The notes: generated by a model not told the origin, from the sequence alone. DNA of 64,000 nucleotides from Sphingobium sp. JS3065 (GCF_026427355.1 NZ_CP102664.1:682001-746000), one strand, 5' to 3'. Shown: positions 19,811 through 29,381, numbered from the stretch's first letter. Translations and numbers: made by a program.

Positions 19811-19826
19811 GCAACCTTCCGGTTGC
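19811..19826. promoter_or_regulatory. Palindrome, probable ArsR operator 2
   Basis: GCAACC-TTCC-GGTTGC, then CAAT: a second copy of the same motif about 42 bp further upstream, just past the dxs stop. The two copies share GCAACC-N4-GGTTGCCAAT. Confidence 0.6.
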
Positions 19827-19829
19827 CAA

Positions 19830-21764
19830 TCAGGCCCGCACCTCCGTCCCGATGCCCGCGCTATTATGGCGCAGCGCCGTCAGCACCGTATCAACAATGG
19901 CCTCCGCATCCAGCCGTGCATCGGCATATTGCTTCTCAGGCTTGTCCTGATCCTGGAAGATGTCGGGCAGGCGCATGGTTCGCAGCTTGAGGCCATTGTC
20001 GATCAGCCCCTGGTCGCTCGCCAAAGTCAGCACATGCGCGCCAAGGCCGCCGATGGACCCTTCCTCTATGGTGACGGCGACTTCATGGGTGGTCAGCAAC
20101 TTGCGGATCAGGGCCTCGTCCAACGGCTTGGCGAAGCGCAGGTCGGCAACGGTGGTCGAAAGCCCCTTGGCCTCCAGCGCTTCCGCCGCCTTCAGCGCCT
20201 CCTCCAGCCGGGTGCCGAGCGACAATATCGCGACTTGCCGTCCTTCACGGACGATGCGGCCCTTGCCGATCTCCAGCCGCTCCGGTGTCTCGGGCAGGGC
20301 GATCCCCGTACCATTGCCGCGCGGATAGCGCACCGCGATCGGCCCGTCGTCATGCACGGCGCAGGTGTGGACCATATGGACCAGCTCCGCTTCGTCAGCG
20401 GCCGCCATGACGACGAAATTAGGCAGGCTGGCAAGGTAGGTCACGTCGAAGCTGCCCGCATGGGTCGAACCGTCCGCACCGACCAGCCCCGCCCGGTCGA
20501 TGGCGAAGCGCACCGGCAGATTCTGGATCGCCACGTCATGCACGACCTGATCATAGGCGCGCTGGAGGAAAGTCGAATAGATCGCGCAGAAGGGCCGCAT
20601 TCCCTGCGCTGCCAGACCCGCCGCGAAGGTCACGGCGTGTTGCTCAGCAATGCCGACGTCGAACGTCCGGTCGGGAAAGGCGGCGGCGAATTTGTCCAGC
20701 CCCGTGCCCGAAGGCATGGCGGCGGTGATCGCGCACACCGCCGGATCGCGTTTCGCCTCCGCGATCAGCGCCTTGGCGAAGACGCCGGTGTAGCTGGGCG
20801 GTCCCGGAGGCGCCTGGGCCTGCGTGCCGGTGATGATGTCGAACTTCTGCACGCCATGATATTTGTCCGCCGCCGCCTCGGCCGGGGCATAGCCCTTGCC
20901 CTTCTGCGTCACGACATGGACCAGGCACGGCCCCTCCGCCGCGTCGCGGACATTTTCCAGCACCGGGATCAACTGGTCCAGATTATGCCCGTCTATCGGC
21001 CCGACATAGTAAAAGCCCAGTTCCTCGAACAATGTCCCGCCCATCGCCATGCCGCGCGCGAACTCGTCGGTCTTGCGCGCCGCGTTGTGGAGCGGGCGGG
21101 GCAGCTTGCGCGCCAGCCGCTTGGCCAGGTCGCGCAGACCCAGAAACTCCCGGCTCGACACCAGCCGCGCCAGATAGGCCGACAGGCCGCCGACGGGGGG
21201 CGCAATCGACATGTCGTTGTCGTTCAGGATCACGATTAGCCGGTTCCCGGCCTCCCGCGCATTGTTCATCGCCTCATAGGCCATGCCCGCCGACATGGAG
21301 CCGTCGCCGATGACGGCGATGCCCTTGCCCGGCTTGCCCTGCATCTTGTTCGCCACGGCAAAGCCCAGCGCCGCGCTGATCGAGGTGGAGCTATGCGCCG
21401 CGCCGAAGGGGTCGAACTCGCTCTCCGTCCGCTTGGTGAAGCCGCTCAGCCCGCCGCCCTGGCGCAGGGTGCGGATGCGGTCCCGCCGCCCGGTCAGTAT
21501 CTTGTGCGGATAGCATTGATGGCCGACATCCCAGACCAGCTTGTCGTTGGGCGTATCGAACACATAATGGATGGCGGTGGTCAGCTCCACCACGCCCAGC
21601 CCGGACCCCAGATGGCCGCCCGTCACGCCCACGGCGGAAATCACTTCCTGCCGCAGCTCGTCGGCCAGTTGCCGAAGCCGGTCGGGTTGCAGTTTGCGCA
21701 GGTCGGCAGGCCAGACGACCTGGTCAAGCAGCGGGGTGGAGGGGCGATCGTTCATGTAAGACAT
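19830..21764 (-). CDS. dxs: 1-deoxy-D-xylulose-5-phosphate synthase
   Basis: First step of the MEP isoprenoid pathway: condenses pyruvate and glyceraldehyde-3-phosphate using thiamine diphosphate. 644 residues. TPP/Mg-binding [17 protein letters not shown]...[11 protein letters not shown] is in the first third, substrate-handling [16 protein letters not shown] near residue 90, the transketolase-like middle domain contains [12 protein letters not shown], and a C-terminal transketolase domain follows. The annotated start is 21764; MNDRP at 21755 is an alternative. In sphingomonads this pathway feeds carotenoids and quinones. Confidence 0.95.
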   Translation of the reverse strand: MSYMNDRPSTPLLDQVVWPADLRKLQPDRLRQLADELRQEVISAVGVTGGHLGSGLGVVELTTAIHYVFDTPNDKLVWDVGHQCYPHKILTGRRDRIRTLRQGGGLSGFTKRTESEFDPFGAAHSSTSISAALGFAVANKMQGKPGKGIAVIGDGSMSAGMAYEAMNNAREAGNRLIVILNDNDMSIAPPVGGLSAYLARLVSSREFLGLRDLAKRLARKLPRPLHNAARKTDEFARGMAMGGTLFEELGFYYVGPIDGHNLDQLIPVLENVRDAAEGPCLVHVVTQKGKGYAPAEAAADKYHGVQKFDIITGTQAQAPPGPPSYTGVFAKALIAEAKRDPAVCAITAAMPSGTGLDKFAAAFPDRTFDVGIAEQHAVTFAAGLAAQGMRPFCAIYSTFLQRAYDQVVHDVAIQNLPVRFAIDRAGLVGADGSTHAGSFDVTYLASLPNFVVMAAADEAELVHMVHTCAVHDDGPIAVRYPRGNGTGIALPETPERLEIGKGRIVREGRQVAILSLGTRLEEALKAAEALEAKGLSTTVADLRFAKPLDEALIRKLLTTHEVAVTIEEGSIGGLGAHVLTLASDQGLIDNGLKLRTMRLPDIFQDQDKPEKQYADARLDAEAIVDTVLTALRHNSAGIGTEVRA

Positions 21765-21813
21765 AGACTCCCGACCGCGCTAGGCCGTTCCGGGCCGAAG
21801 CGCAACGTCTCCC

Positions 21814-22284
21814 TCACGCCGCGCATTTGGCGCAGGTGCCCAATATCTCGATGACCGGGCGTTCCGGCTGGAAACCCTCCGCCCTGGCGACGGCGCGGAC
21901 CTTGTCCGTCACCTTGTCGTCATCGACATGGGTTGCCTGCTTGCAGCCTTTGCACACCAGGAAGATGCAGTCGTGATGGCAGCCGGGATGCACATTGGCG
22001 ATATAGGCGTTGGCGCTTTCCACCCGCATCGCGATATTGTTGGCCACGAACAGGTCCAGGATGCGGTAGACGCTGTTGGGCGCCACCCGCTTTCCCCGCG
22101 CCTTCGACACGGTATCGGCTATGTCATAGGCCGATGCGGGCGTTTCCTCCGCCGCCAGAGCGTCGAAGATGGCGGCGCGCATCGGCGTCCATTGTTCCTG
22201 GCTCGCCTCCAGCGTGGCGCGCGCGGCATCCGCCAGACTGTCGCCTGCCGGTTCATGATGGTCGTGGTGGTGGTGATCGGCCAT
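21814..22284 (-). CDS. zur: Fur-family regulator, Zur-like
   Basis: A 156-residue metalloregulator. A histidine-rich leader (HHHHDHHE) precedes the winged-helix domain (about 30-95: WTPMRAAIFDAL...YRILDLFVANNIAMRVESANAYI). The dimerisation domain carries HPGCHHDCIFLVCKGCKQ and a terminal CAKCAA pair, giving the structural zinc site. The PxSAYDIADTV and HVDDDKV features resemble Zur more than Fur. The extra N-terminal His run may help sense or buffer zinc. No target operon is adjacent. Confidence 0.82.
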   Translation of the reverse strand: MADHHHHDHHEPAGDSLADAARATLEASQEQWTPMRAAIFDALAAEETPASAYDIADTVSKARGKRVAPNSVYRILDLFVANNIAMRVESANAYIANVHPGCHHDCIFLVCKGCKQATHVDDDKVTDKVRAVARAEGFQPERPVIEILGTCAKCAA

Positions 22285-22329
22285 ATGTTCAATCTAAGCG
22301 TGGGTGAGGGCGGGGGCAAGTGGCGGCGA

Positions 22330-22656
22330 TCAGCCGCGCCAATAGATCCAGGCGGCCCATAGCCAGCCGGCGATCATCAGCGTCCCGCCGATGGGCGTCA
22401 CTGCGCCCAGCCATTTGGGCGCTCCCAATGCCATGGCATAGAGGGTGAGGGCAAATATCGCCGCCCCGCCCAATTGCAGCGCCGCCGGACCCCGCGCTAC
22501 CCCCATGATGGCGATCGCGGCCACGGCATGGATGAGCTGATAAAGGCCGCCGGTGCGCAGCCATTCCGCCGCCTGCGGGCTGGCCGCGCCATGCGCGCCA
22601 AAGGCCCCCGCCGCAATCGCCAAAGCCGCCGACAATGCCGCCAGAACCGCAATCAT
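22330..22656 (-). CDS. DUF423 small membrane protein
   Basis: A 108-residue inner-membrane protein with four TM segments. The family signature GAFGAHG is near residue 20 and GTLMIAGWLWAAW close to the end. DUF423 proteins have no settled function. Overlaps the stop of the upstream antiporter gene by 4 bp (22653-22656), so it is translationally coupled. Confidence 0.85.
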   Translation of the reverse strand: MIAVLAALSAALAIAAGAFGAHGAASPQAAEWLRTGGLYQLIHAVAAIAIMGVARGPAALQLGGAAIFALTLYAMALGAPKWLGAVTPIGGTLMIAGWLWAAWIYWRG

Positions 22657-24473
22657 GCCTCTTCCTCTCCTTCGCCCCGCGCCAGCAGACGCATGCGGTT
22701 GCCGGGCCGGTACATCAAATCCTTGGCCGCCAGCAAATCGCCATGTTCGCCCTGCAGGGCCATGCGCTGTTCGTCATTCAGGCGATATTGGCGCTCGACT
22801 TCCTCAACCTCCTCCGACGGCACGCCCAGCGCCTGCATCGCCTGCACGCCCATGCAGATGGCGGATTCGAACACTTCGCGCACCACGCCTGACAAATCCA
22901 TGTCCTGCAACGCCAGTAACTGCCGCCGGTCGAAGGCGCGGACCACCAGCGCCGCCTGCGGGAAAGCCTCCGCAATCGGCTCCAGCACCCGCGCGTCGAG
23001 CGAGGGGTCGTCGATGCAGAAGGCGATCAGCCGCGCCTCCTCCGCGCCCGACCGGCGTAGCAGGTCGATCCGCGTGCCGTCGCCATAATAGACCTTCATG
23101 TCAAACTGGCTGGAAACCTCGATCTGGGAGGGTTTCTTGTCGATCGGCACAACGCCGAAACCGTGGCCCATCAACATTTGCGCGACGGTCTGCCCGAATC
23201 GGCCATAGCCCACGATGATCGCGGTGCCGCGCGGCGCGTCTTCGGGCCGGGGCAGGTCCGGCCCAGTCTTGGGCCGGGCAAATTCCAGCCTGCGCGCGAA
23301 CAGCATCAGGAAGGGGGTCGTCGCCATGGAGAAGGTGACGATGGCGCTGAACAGGCTGGCCGCCTGGGGCGCGATCAGCAGGGCGTTCTGCGCCTGCGCG
23401 AACAGGACGAAGCCGAATTCGCCGCCCTGGCTCAGCAGCAGTCCCGCGCCGATGGCCTGGTTCCGCTCCATGCCGAACAGCCGGGCGAGCCCCATGATCA
23501 GCCCCGCCTTGGTCAGCACCAATATCGCCGCCATGCCGATCACGAACAGGGGGTTGGCCGCCACTACATGCAGGTCCAGCACCATGCCGACCGCCAGGAA
23601 AAAAAGGCCCAGGAGGATCGAGCGGAAGGGTTCGACATCCGCCTCTATCTCATGCCGATAGGGCGAATCGGCCAGCATCACGCCTGCGATAAAGGCGCCC
23701 AGCGCGGTCGAGAGGTGCAGCGTGTGCATCAGCGCCGCCGCCGCCAGCACGGTGAACAGCCCGACCGTGACGAAAAGTTCCCGTTCGCCCAGTCGCCCGA
23801 CCAGCCGCAGCAAGGGGCGCAGGACGAATCGCCCCGCCAGCACCAGTCCGGCGATCGCCGCGACCGTATAGCCCGCCGTCATCCATCCCGGCGTGCCGCC
23901 CGCATCGGAGGGATTGCGTGAGAGGGCCGCGACGATGGTGATCAGCGGAACGATCGATAGATCCTGGAACAGCAGGATCGAAAACACTTTCTCGCCAAAG
24001 GGCGAATTGATGCGGCCGCTGCTCTTGAGGCCCGGCAGAACCTGCGCGGTGGAGGAAAGCGCGAGCGGCAGCCCCAATGCGATGGCCGCGCCCCAGGTAA
24101 AGCCGGTGGTGTAGAAGATGATCGCTGTCAGCGCGCATCCGCACAGCACCACCTGCGCCGTGCCCAGCGCGAATATGTCGCGCTTCAACCGCCATAGCCG
24201 CGCCGGATGCAGTTCCAGCCCGACCAGGAACAGCAGCAGGACGATGCCGATCTCCGCGATGGCGAGCTTCGATTCCGCACCGCCCACCAGCCTCAGCCCC
24301 TGCGGCCCGACCAGCGCGCCCGCGACCAGATAACCCAGCACCGCGCCCAGCCCAAGGCGGCGGAACAGCAAGACGAACAGCACCGCCGCGCCCAGCAGGA
24401 CCACCCCTTCGGAAAGCAATATATCGGTGGCGGAAACCGGCGGAGCGCCGACCTGCGCAACTTGTCCGTGCAT
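22653..24473 (-). CDS. CPA2-family cation:proton antiporter with TrkA-N domain (KefB/C-like)
   Basis: A 606-residue membrane protein. Residues about 20-400 form a 12-helix Na+/H+-exchanger domain. A Rossmann NAD-binding (TrkA-N/RCK) domain follows, starting IIVGYGRFGQTVAQML, then a short polar C-terminus. The architecture is that of K+ efflux antiporters such as KefB/KefC. No KefG/F-type ancillary subunit is adjacent. Its ATG overlaps the stop of the upstream IscU-like gene, and DUF423 follows. Confidence 0.88.
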   Translation of the reverse strand: MHGQVAQVGAPPVSATDILLSEGVVLLGAAVLFVLLFRRLGLGAVLGYLVAGALVGPQGLRLVGGAESKLAIAEIGIVLLLFLVGLELHPARLWRLKRDIFALGTAQVVLCGCALTAIIFYTTGFTWGAAIALGLPLALSSTAQVLPGLKSSGRINSPFGEKVFSILLFQDLSIVPLITIVAALSRNPSDAGGTPGWMTAGYTVAAIAGLVLAGRFVLRPLLRLVGRLGERELFVTVGLFTVLAAAALMHTLHLSTALGAFIAGVMLADSPYRHEIEADVEPFRSILLGLFFLAVGMVLDLHVVAANPLFVIGMAAILVLTKAGLIMGLARLFGMERNQAIGAGLLLSQGGEFGFVLFAQAQNALLIAPQAASLFSAIVTFSMATTPFLMLFARRLEFARPKTGPDLPRPEDAPRGTAIIVGYGRFGQTVAQMLMGHGFGVVPIDKKPSQIEVSSQFDMKVYYGDGTRIDLLRRSGAEEARLIAFCIDDPSLDARVLEPIAEAFPQAALVVRAFDRRQLLALQDMDLSGVVREVFESAICMGVQAMQALGVPSEEVEEVERQYRLNDEQRMALQGEHGDLLAAKDLMYRPGNRMRLLARGEGEEEA

Positions 24474-24895
24474 CAGGCGTCGGCCATGCGCGCGGCTTCG
24501 GCAATGGCTTCGAAACCAAGCCGAATGGAGGCATGGCGCGCCGGATAGCCCCGCGCCGGCGCCAGCACCGCCAGCCCCGGCCAGAAATCCAGATCGTCGC
24601 TTTCCCCGGCCAGATAGGCGGTCAACCGGTCCCGCGCATCGGCCAGCTCATCGGCGGAGAGGCCAATCGCCTGCGCCGCCATCAGCGCCGCCGAAGCCTG
24701 CCCCAGCGCGCAGGCCTTCACGTCCAGCCCGATCTCCGCGATTCGCCCCGCCGCCATCCTGACATCCGCCGTCACCCGCGACCCGCATGTGGGGGAGCGC
24801 TTCTCCACGCTCGCCTGCGGATCGGACAGCCGCCGGTGATGGGGAATGTTCGCGGCCAGCCGCAAAATGTCCTTGTTGTAGAGGGGAGCGCTCAT
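24473..24895 (-). CDS. Iron-sulfur cluster assembly scaffold-like protein (IscU/NifU-N family)
   Basis: 140 residues from the ATG at 24895 (a start two codons earlier is possible). IscU-like layout: NKDILRLAANIPHHRRL at the N-terminus, first Cys in SPTCGSRV, second in VKACALGQASAALM. The third cluster-ligand Cys of canonical IscU/SufU is absent: the equivalent region reads APARGYPARHASIRLGFEA. Such two-Cys members occur widely in alphaproteobacteria. It may bind clusters differently or be an accessory. Overlaps the antiporter gene at the single-base level. Confidence 0.78.
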   Translation of the reverse strand: MSAPLYNKDILRLAANIPHHRRLSDPQASVEKRSPTCGSRVTADVRMAAGRIAEIGLDVKACALGQASAALMAAQAIGLSADELADARDRLTAYLAGESDDLDFWPGLAVLAPARGYPARHASIRLGFEAIAEAARMADA

Positions 24896-24973
24896 GCCCA
24901 TCCATGTAGGTCAGGACGCGCCGGGGAGAAAGAGCGCAAGTCCATGTTTTGTTGCTGCCGCGCCGCTTTCAAA

Positions 24974-27040
24974 TCAGGGCTTTTGATCGCTGGCGGCCGG
25001 ATCGGCCGGAACGATGATGCGCGGCGGCGGCGTGCCGGGCTGCGGTCCGGGCGCGCCCGGCGAAGGTTCGGGCGGCTGGTCGATCGGCAAACGAAGCTGT
25101 CCGCCGCCGATATTCACGGTCACGCCCTGCGTATCCAGGCCGACGCTCATATTGCCCAGGCCCGCCTCGCTCGCGACATTGGCGATGGCGTTGACCAGAT
25201 CGCTGTCCTTCGTCTCCTCCGGCGCGTCCTCGACCGGCTCGTTGATGGCGCCCGCCATGAAATTGCGCCAGATCCGCGCAGGCACGCCGCCGCCCGCCGC
25301 ACCGCCGGGCAGGGGGGTGTTGTCGTCATTGCCGATCCACACCGCCGTCACCAGCCCGCCCGCATAGCCGACGAAGATCGCGTCCCGGCTGTCCTGCGTC
25401 GTGCCGGTCTTGCCGAAAGTGCTGGTCCGCAGCGCCGCCGCGCTGCCGGTGCCGCGATTGGCGGCAGAGGACAGCAGGTCGCGGATCATCTCCAAATGGT
25501 CGTCGCTGAAGGTTTTTTGGCGGCCCAGCAGCCGGTCGAACCAGCCCTGTTCCTCCGGCGGCAGGCCATGGGCCAGCACCGGATAGGCGCCCGCCGCCAC
25601 CGCCGCATAGGCCTCCGTCAACTCGACCAGCGGGATTTCCGACGTGCCTAGAGCCAGGCTCAGATCCTCGGTCAGGGGCGCGGTGACGCCCAGGTCGCGC
25701 GCCACCTTGATCACATTGTCGACGCCCACCTTCTGCGTCAGCCGCACCGCCGCGACGTTGCTCGACGCGGCAAAGGCCTGCCGCAGCGTGATGCGCCCGC
25801 GATATTTGCCGCCATGATTGGCCGGGCGGTAGTTTCCGGTGGTGATCGGCGTGTCCTCGATGAAATCATCGGGCGTCATGCCTGCGCGGAAGGCCGCGAG
25901 ATAGACGAACAGCTTGAAGGTCGATCCCGGCTGGCGCTTGGCCTGCACAGCGCGGTTGAAGGCGCTTTTGCCGTAATCCTTGCCGCCCACCATGGCGACG
26001 ACGCTGCCGTCGGGTTTCATCGCGACCAGCGCCACTTCCGCCTTGCCCAGCGGTGCGCGGCGGATCGCGGCTTCCGCCAGCCTTTGAATGCGCCAGTCGA
26101 GCGTGGTCGTCACATTTTGCGCGCCATAGACCGCGCCCGCCCGGTCGCGCGCCTGGGGCAGCACCCAATCCGCGAAGAAGGTGCCGCTGGTCGGATCGGG
26201 CGCTTCATGCACGTTCAGCCTGGCAGGCGACAGGGCGTCCCGCTGCGCCTTGCTGATATAGCCAGCCTCGACCATCGCCTGCGTCACCAATGCCGCCCGA
26301 TCCCGCGCTCCCTTCAAATTGGTCGTCGGCGCGAGGCGGGAGGGCGCTTTCAGCAGCCCCGCCAGCATCGCCGCCTGCGGAATGGTCAGCCGTTCCGGCT
26401 GGCGGTTGAAATAGTGCAGCGACGCCGCCCTGAGGCCATAGACATTGTCCCCGAAATAGACGTTGGAGAGGTAGCGCTCCATGATCTGGTCCTTGGTCAG
26501 CCACGCCTCCAGCCAGAAGGCGATCAGCGCCTCCCGCGCCTTGCGTCCGAAGGTCCGGTCGGCGGAAAGGAACACGCCCTTGGCGAGTTGCTGCGTGATC
26601 GTGCTGCCGCCCTGCGACGATCCGCTGGACCAGAGATTATGCCAGGCCGCCCGCGCTATGCCGCGTGGGTCCACGCCCCAGTGGCTGGTGAATCGCCGAT
26701 CCTCTATCGCCATGAAGGCCTGCGGCACATGTTTGGGCAGGGTGACGACCGTCACGGGCCTGTCGATGATCGCGCCCCGCCGCGCGATCAGATGGCTGTC
26801 CGCCGACATCAGGCTGATGCTGGGCGGCGCGATGGGCTTCAGGGAACGGGATAGCGGCGCGGTCACCGCCAGCCAGGCGATGACGATCATCAGCAACGCC
26901 AGCATCGCCGCCACCGCCCATCCGGCGATCTGCACCCGGCGTTTCCAGGGCTTTGGCGGCGCGAAGGCGCTGGGCGGACCGGCGCCGAAGGCGCGGGGCG
27001 GCAGGGTTTCAGGCTCCGGATTCGGCTGGGGGTCGTTCAT
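24974..27040 (-). CDS. Class A penicillin-binding protein (transglycosylase/transpeptidase)
   Basis: A 688-residue bifunctional peptidoglycan synthase. Short Pro-rich cytoplasmic tail, TM anchor (about 38-62), GT51 domain with the catalytic Glu in EDRRFTSHWGVD and GGSTITQQLAK, then the transpeptidase with SxxK in GSTFKLF, SxN in SSNVAA and KTG in FGKTGTTQ. A Pro/Gly-rich periplasmic tail (PGAPGPQPGTPPPR) closes it. PBP1A/PbpC-like; I cannot pick one name. Transcribed alone, divergent from the 65-aa gene. Confidence 0.92.
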   Translation of the reverse strand: MNDPQPNPEPETLPPRAFGAGPPSAFAPPKPWKRRVQIAGWAVAAMLALLMIVIAWLAVTAPLSRSLKPIAPPSISLMSADSHLIARRGAIIDRPVTVVTLPKHVPQAFMAIEDRRFTSHWGVDPRGIARAAWHNLWSSGSSQGGSTITQQLAKGVFLSADRTFGRKAREALIAFWLEAWLTKDQIMERYLSNVYFGDNVYGLRAASLHYFNRQPERLTIPQAAMLAGLLKAPSRLAPTTNLKGARDRAALVTQAMVEAGYISKAQRDALSPARLNVHEAPDPTSGTFFADWVLPQARDRAGAVYGAQNVTTTLDWRIQRLAEAAIRRAPLGKAEVALVAMKPDGSVVAMVGGKDYGKSAFNRAVQAKRQPGSTFKLFVYLAAFRAGMTPDDFIEDTPITTGNYRPANHGGKYRGRITLRQAFAASSNVAAVRLTQKVGVDNVIKVARDLGVTAPLTEDLSLALGTSEIPLVELTEAYAAVAAGAYPVLAHGLPPEEQGWFDRLLGRQKTFSDDHLEMIRDLLSSAANRGTGSAAALRTSTFGKTGTTQDSRDAIFVGYAGGLVTAVWIGNDDNTPLPGGAAGGGVPARIWRNFMAGAINEPVEDAPEETKDSDLVNAIANVASEAGLGNMSVGLDTQGVTVNIGGGQLRLPIDQPPEPSPGAPGPQPGTPPPRIIVPADPAASDQKP

Positions 27041-27082
27041 CGCTCCGGCTATGCTGTGTTATTTATATGATACAGTCAAGCA

Positions 27083-27099
27083 TGTCCCGTCGCGGGACA
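27083..27099. promoter_or_regulatory. Short perfect hairpin upstream of the PBP gene
   Basis: TGTCCCG-TCG-CGGGACA, a 7-bp perfect inverted repeat between the divergent PBP gene and the 65-aa gene. A second palindrome, GGAATA-ACGA-TATTCC, lies at 27115-27130. Either could be an operator; no matching regulator is adjacent. Confidence 0.35.
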
Positions 27100-27161
27100 G
27101 CTCAGGATTAACCAGGAATAACGATATTCCAAAAGGTAAAGAATCTCTTAACCTGTCGATC

Positions 27162-27359
27162 ATGAGCACGAGACCTCTAGTCCTGTCGAGCGAGTCGGCG
27201 CGCCATCCGTTCCGCCAGCGGCTGCCGCGCCATGTCCTGCGCGTCGCAGAGCCGAGCGGTACACGCGAACGCGCGCCGGTTTCGGACGATAATGACTGGA
27301 AGCTGTTCATGCTGAGCTTCGGCGCCTTCTTCACTGCCTTCTACAGCTTCATCTTCTAA
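27162..27359 (+). CDS. 65-residue protein with C-terminal membrane helix
   Basis: Small protein from the ATG at 27162. The first 45 residues are basic and polar (HPFRQRLPRHVLRV), then DDNDWKLFMLSFGAFFTAF forms a strongly hydrophobic, Phe-rich tail anchor ending at IF-stop. I do not recognise a named family but believe similar short tail-anchored proteins occur in related genomes. Evidence that it is real: separate leader with palindromes, sensible codon use, no overlap with the convergent MFS gene (15 bp away). The longer frame opening at 26481 runs antisense to the PBP gene and is ignored. Confidence 0.6.
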   Translation: MSTRPLVLSSESARHPFRQRLPRHVLRVAEPSGTRERAPVSDDNDWKLFMLSFGAFFTAFYSFIF

Positions 27360-27374
27360 CTCGCCGCTGCCGCC

Positions 27375-28670
27375 TCAATCGCATGCCTTGTGCAGCGTCC
27401 ACGCAATCCACGCGCAGGGCACGCACAGCGCCGCCACCAGCAGCAACTGGTTCACCACCGATACGCCCGCGATGCTGAGGCTGATGGTGATCAGCGATCC
27501 GATCACCATCGCGCCAGAATTGACGATATTGTTCGCCGCGACCGTCCGCGCCGCCTCGCATTTCTCGACCGTGGTGGTGAGGAAGGCATAGAGCGGCACC
27601 ACGAACATGCCGCCGAAGGTCGCCACGCACAGCAGGCAGATCGACAGCGGAATCGCCAGCGGATGCGACAGAAATCCCGTCAGTGAAAGCATCCGCCCGT
27701 CCGACCCCGCCATCCAGAGATCGCACACGATATGGAAGGCGACGATGCTGATTCCCATGCCGATCACGGAAGCCGGGGCATATTTGGCCGACACATGGCC
27801 CCCCAGCAGCCGGTTGATCGCGACCGACCCGATGGCGATGCCGACGGAAAAAATGGCCAGGAACAGGCTGGCGACCGATTTGTCGGCGCTCAGCACATTC
27901 TTGACCAGCGGCGGGAACTGGATGAACAGCACCGTGCCCACCGCCCAGAAGAAGCTGATCGCCATGATGGCGAGGTAAAGCCGCCTGATATGCATCGTCC
28001 CCCGCACCAACGCGACCGAAGAGCGGATGATGTGAAAATCGATCGGCTGCCGATCCAGCAGGGACGGCGCGGCAGGCACTTCGCGGCCGGCCAGCCAGCC
28101 GATCACCGCGGTCAGGACGATGCCGACCGCCGCCGCCTGTACCGGGATGATCCCGGCCAATATGGTGCCGGCTAGAATGGCGATATAGGTTCCCGCTTCG
28201 ACCAGCCCGGTTCCGCCCAGCACTTCCTCATCATGCAGATGCTGCGGCAGAAGCGCATATTTGATCGGCCCGAAGAAGGTCGAATGCACCCCCATGGCGA
28301 ACAGCGCGACCAGCAGCAGCGGAATGGCGAGCGTGTGGACCGCGATCCCGCTCCAGATCAGCGCCAGTCCGGCGGCGCCCACGGCCATGATGACGATTTC
28401 GGCGGCCTTGACGATGCGGATGATGGTCGCCTTGTCCCGCTGGTCGGCCAATTGCCCGGACAGGGCGGAAAGCAGGAAAAAGGGCAGGATGAAGACGCCG
28501 GTCGCCAGCGCGCTGAACCAGGTTTCCGATTTCTCGTCATTATAGACGGTATAGACGACGAACAGCACCATCGCGTTCTTGAACAAATTGTCGTTGAAGG
28601 CGCCGAGCAGTTGCGTGATGAAAAGCGGCAGAAAACGTCGCTTGGTAAGGAGCCTGAGAGAGGCTTGCAT
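27375..28670 (-). CDS. MFS transporter, lysophospholipid transporter (LplT)-like
   Basis: A 431-residue 12-TM major facilitator protein. The N-terminal motif ITQLLGAFNDNLFKNAMVLFVVY matches the LplT family (and the permease half of some Aas fusions), which flips lysophospholipids to the inner leaflet for re-acylation. Other blocks: HSTFFGPIKYALLPQHL and EVLGGTGLVEAGTY. No acyltransferase gene is adjacent, so the lysophospholipid role is family inference. Divergent from pgsA, another phospholipid gene. Confidence 0.82.
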   Translation of the reverse strand: MQASLRLLTKRRFLPLFITQLLGAFNDNLFKNAMVLFVVYTVYNDEKSETWFSALATGVFILPFFLLSALSGQLADQRDKATIIRIVKAAEIVIMAVGAAGLALIWSGIAVHTLAIPLLLVALFAMGVHSTFFGPIKYALLPQHLHDEEVLGGTGLVEAGTYIAILAGTILAGIIPVQAAAVGIVLTAVIGWLAGREVPAAPSLLDRQPIDFHIIRSSVALVRGTMHIRRLYLAIMAISFFWAVGTVLFIQFPPLVKNVLSADKSVASLFLAIFSVGIAIGSVAINRLLGGHVSAKYAPASVIGMGISIVAFHIVCDLWMAGSDGRMLSLTGFLSHPLAIPLSICLLCVATFGGMFVVPLYAFLTTTVEKCEAARTVAANNIVNSGAMVIGSLITISLSIAGVSVVNQLLLVAALCVPCAWIAWTLHKACD

Positions 28671-28817
28671 GGGCGATGGGGTCTTCTTCGCTGTGGATGA
28701 GCGTCGCGGGGTCTAGCCATAGATGACCGGTCTGTCCAACCCTCCCGTGCGCGAAGGCCTGTCGCCTTGCTCGTGCGCCCGCTTGTGCATGGGCGCTGAC
28801 TGTGGCAGTCCGCCGCC

Positions 28818-29381
28818 ATGCTGACGCTGCCCAATTTGCTGACGCTTTCGCGCATATTGACCGTGCCGTTGCTGGTCGCCCTGCTCTGGCCCGCCGAAAT
28901 CGGCGCGCGCTGGACCACCGGCTATATGCTGGCCTTCGCGCTCTATTGCCTGATGGGCGTCACCGATTATTTCGACGGCTATCTCGCCCGGGCGCAGGGC
29001 GCGGTGTCGAGACTCGGCATTTTCCTGGATCCCATCGCCGACAAGATCATGGTCGGTGCGGTGATCCTGATGCTGTCGGCCACCCGCGACATTTCCGGCA
29101 TCCATATCGCCGCCGCGATGATCATCCTGCTGCGGGAAATCGCCGTGTCGGGCCTGCGCGAATTTCTGGCCGGACTCCAGGTATCCGTGCCGGTATCCCG
29201 CCTCGCCAAATGGAAGACCGCCTTTCAGTTGATCGCCCTGGGCGCGCTGATTCTGGCGGGCGCCGTTCCGCAATTCCCCTTCGTGCAACTGGTCGGCATC
29301 GCCACGCTCTGGGCGGCGGCGATGCTGACCCTGGTCACGGGCTGGGACTATCTGCGCGTCGGCATCAAGCATATGGATTGA
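28818..29381 (+). CDS. pgsA: CDP-diacylglycerol-glycerol-3-phosphate 3-phosphatidyltransferase
   Basis: The committed step of phosphatidylglycerol synthesis in the inner membrane. 187 residues. The CDP-alcohol phosphotransferase motif is complete: DYFDGYLARAQGAVSRLGIFLDP shows D-x2-D-G-x2-A-R-x8-G-x3-D, and a following DK completes the last Asp spacing. N-terminal NLLTLSRI is typical. Followed after 3 bp by moaD and then moaE, so molybdopterin synthase subunits share its transcript. Confidence 0.93.
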   Translation: MLTLPNLLTLSRILTVPLLVALLWPAEIGARWTTGYMLAFALYCLMGVTDYFDGYLARAQGAVSRLGIFLDPIADKIMVGAVILMLSATRDISGIHIAAAMIILLREIAVSGLREFLAGLQVSVPVSRLAKWKTAFQLIALGALILAGAVPQFPFVQLVGIATLWAAAMLTLVTGWDYLRVGIKHMD

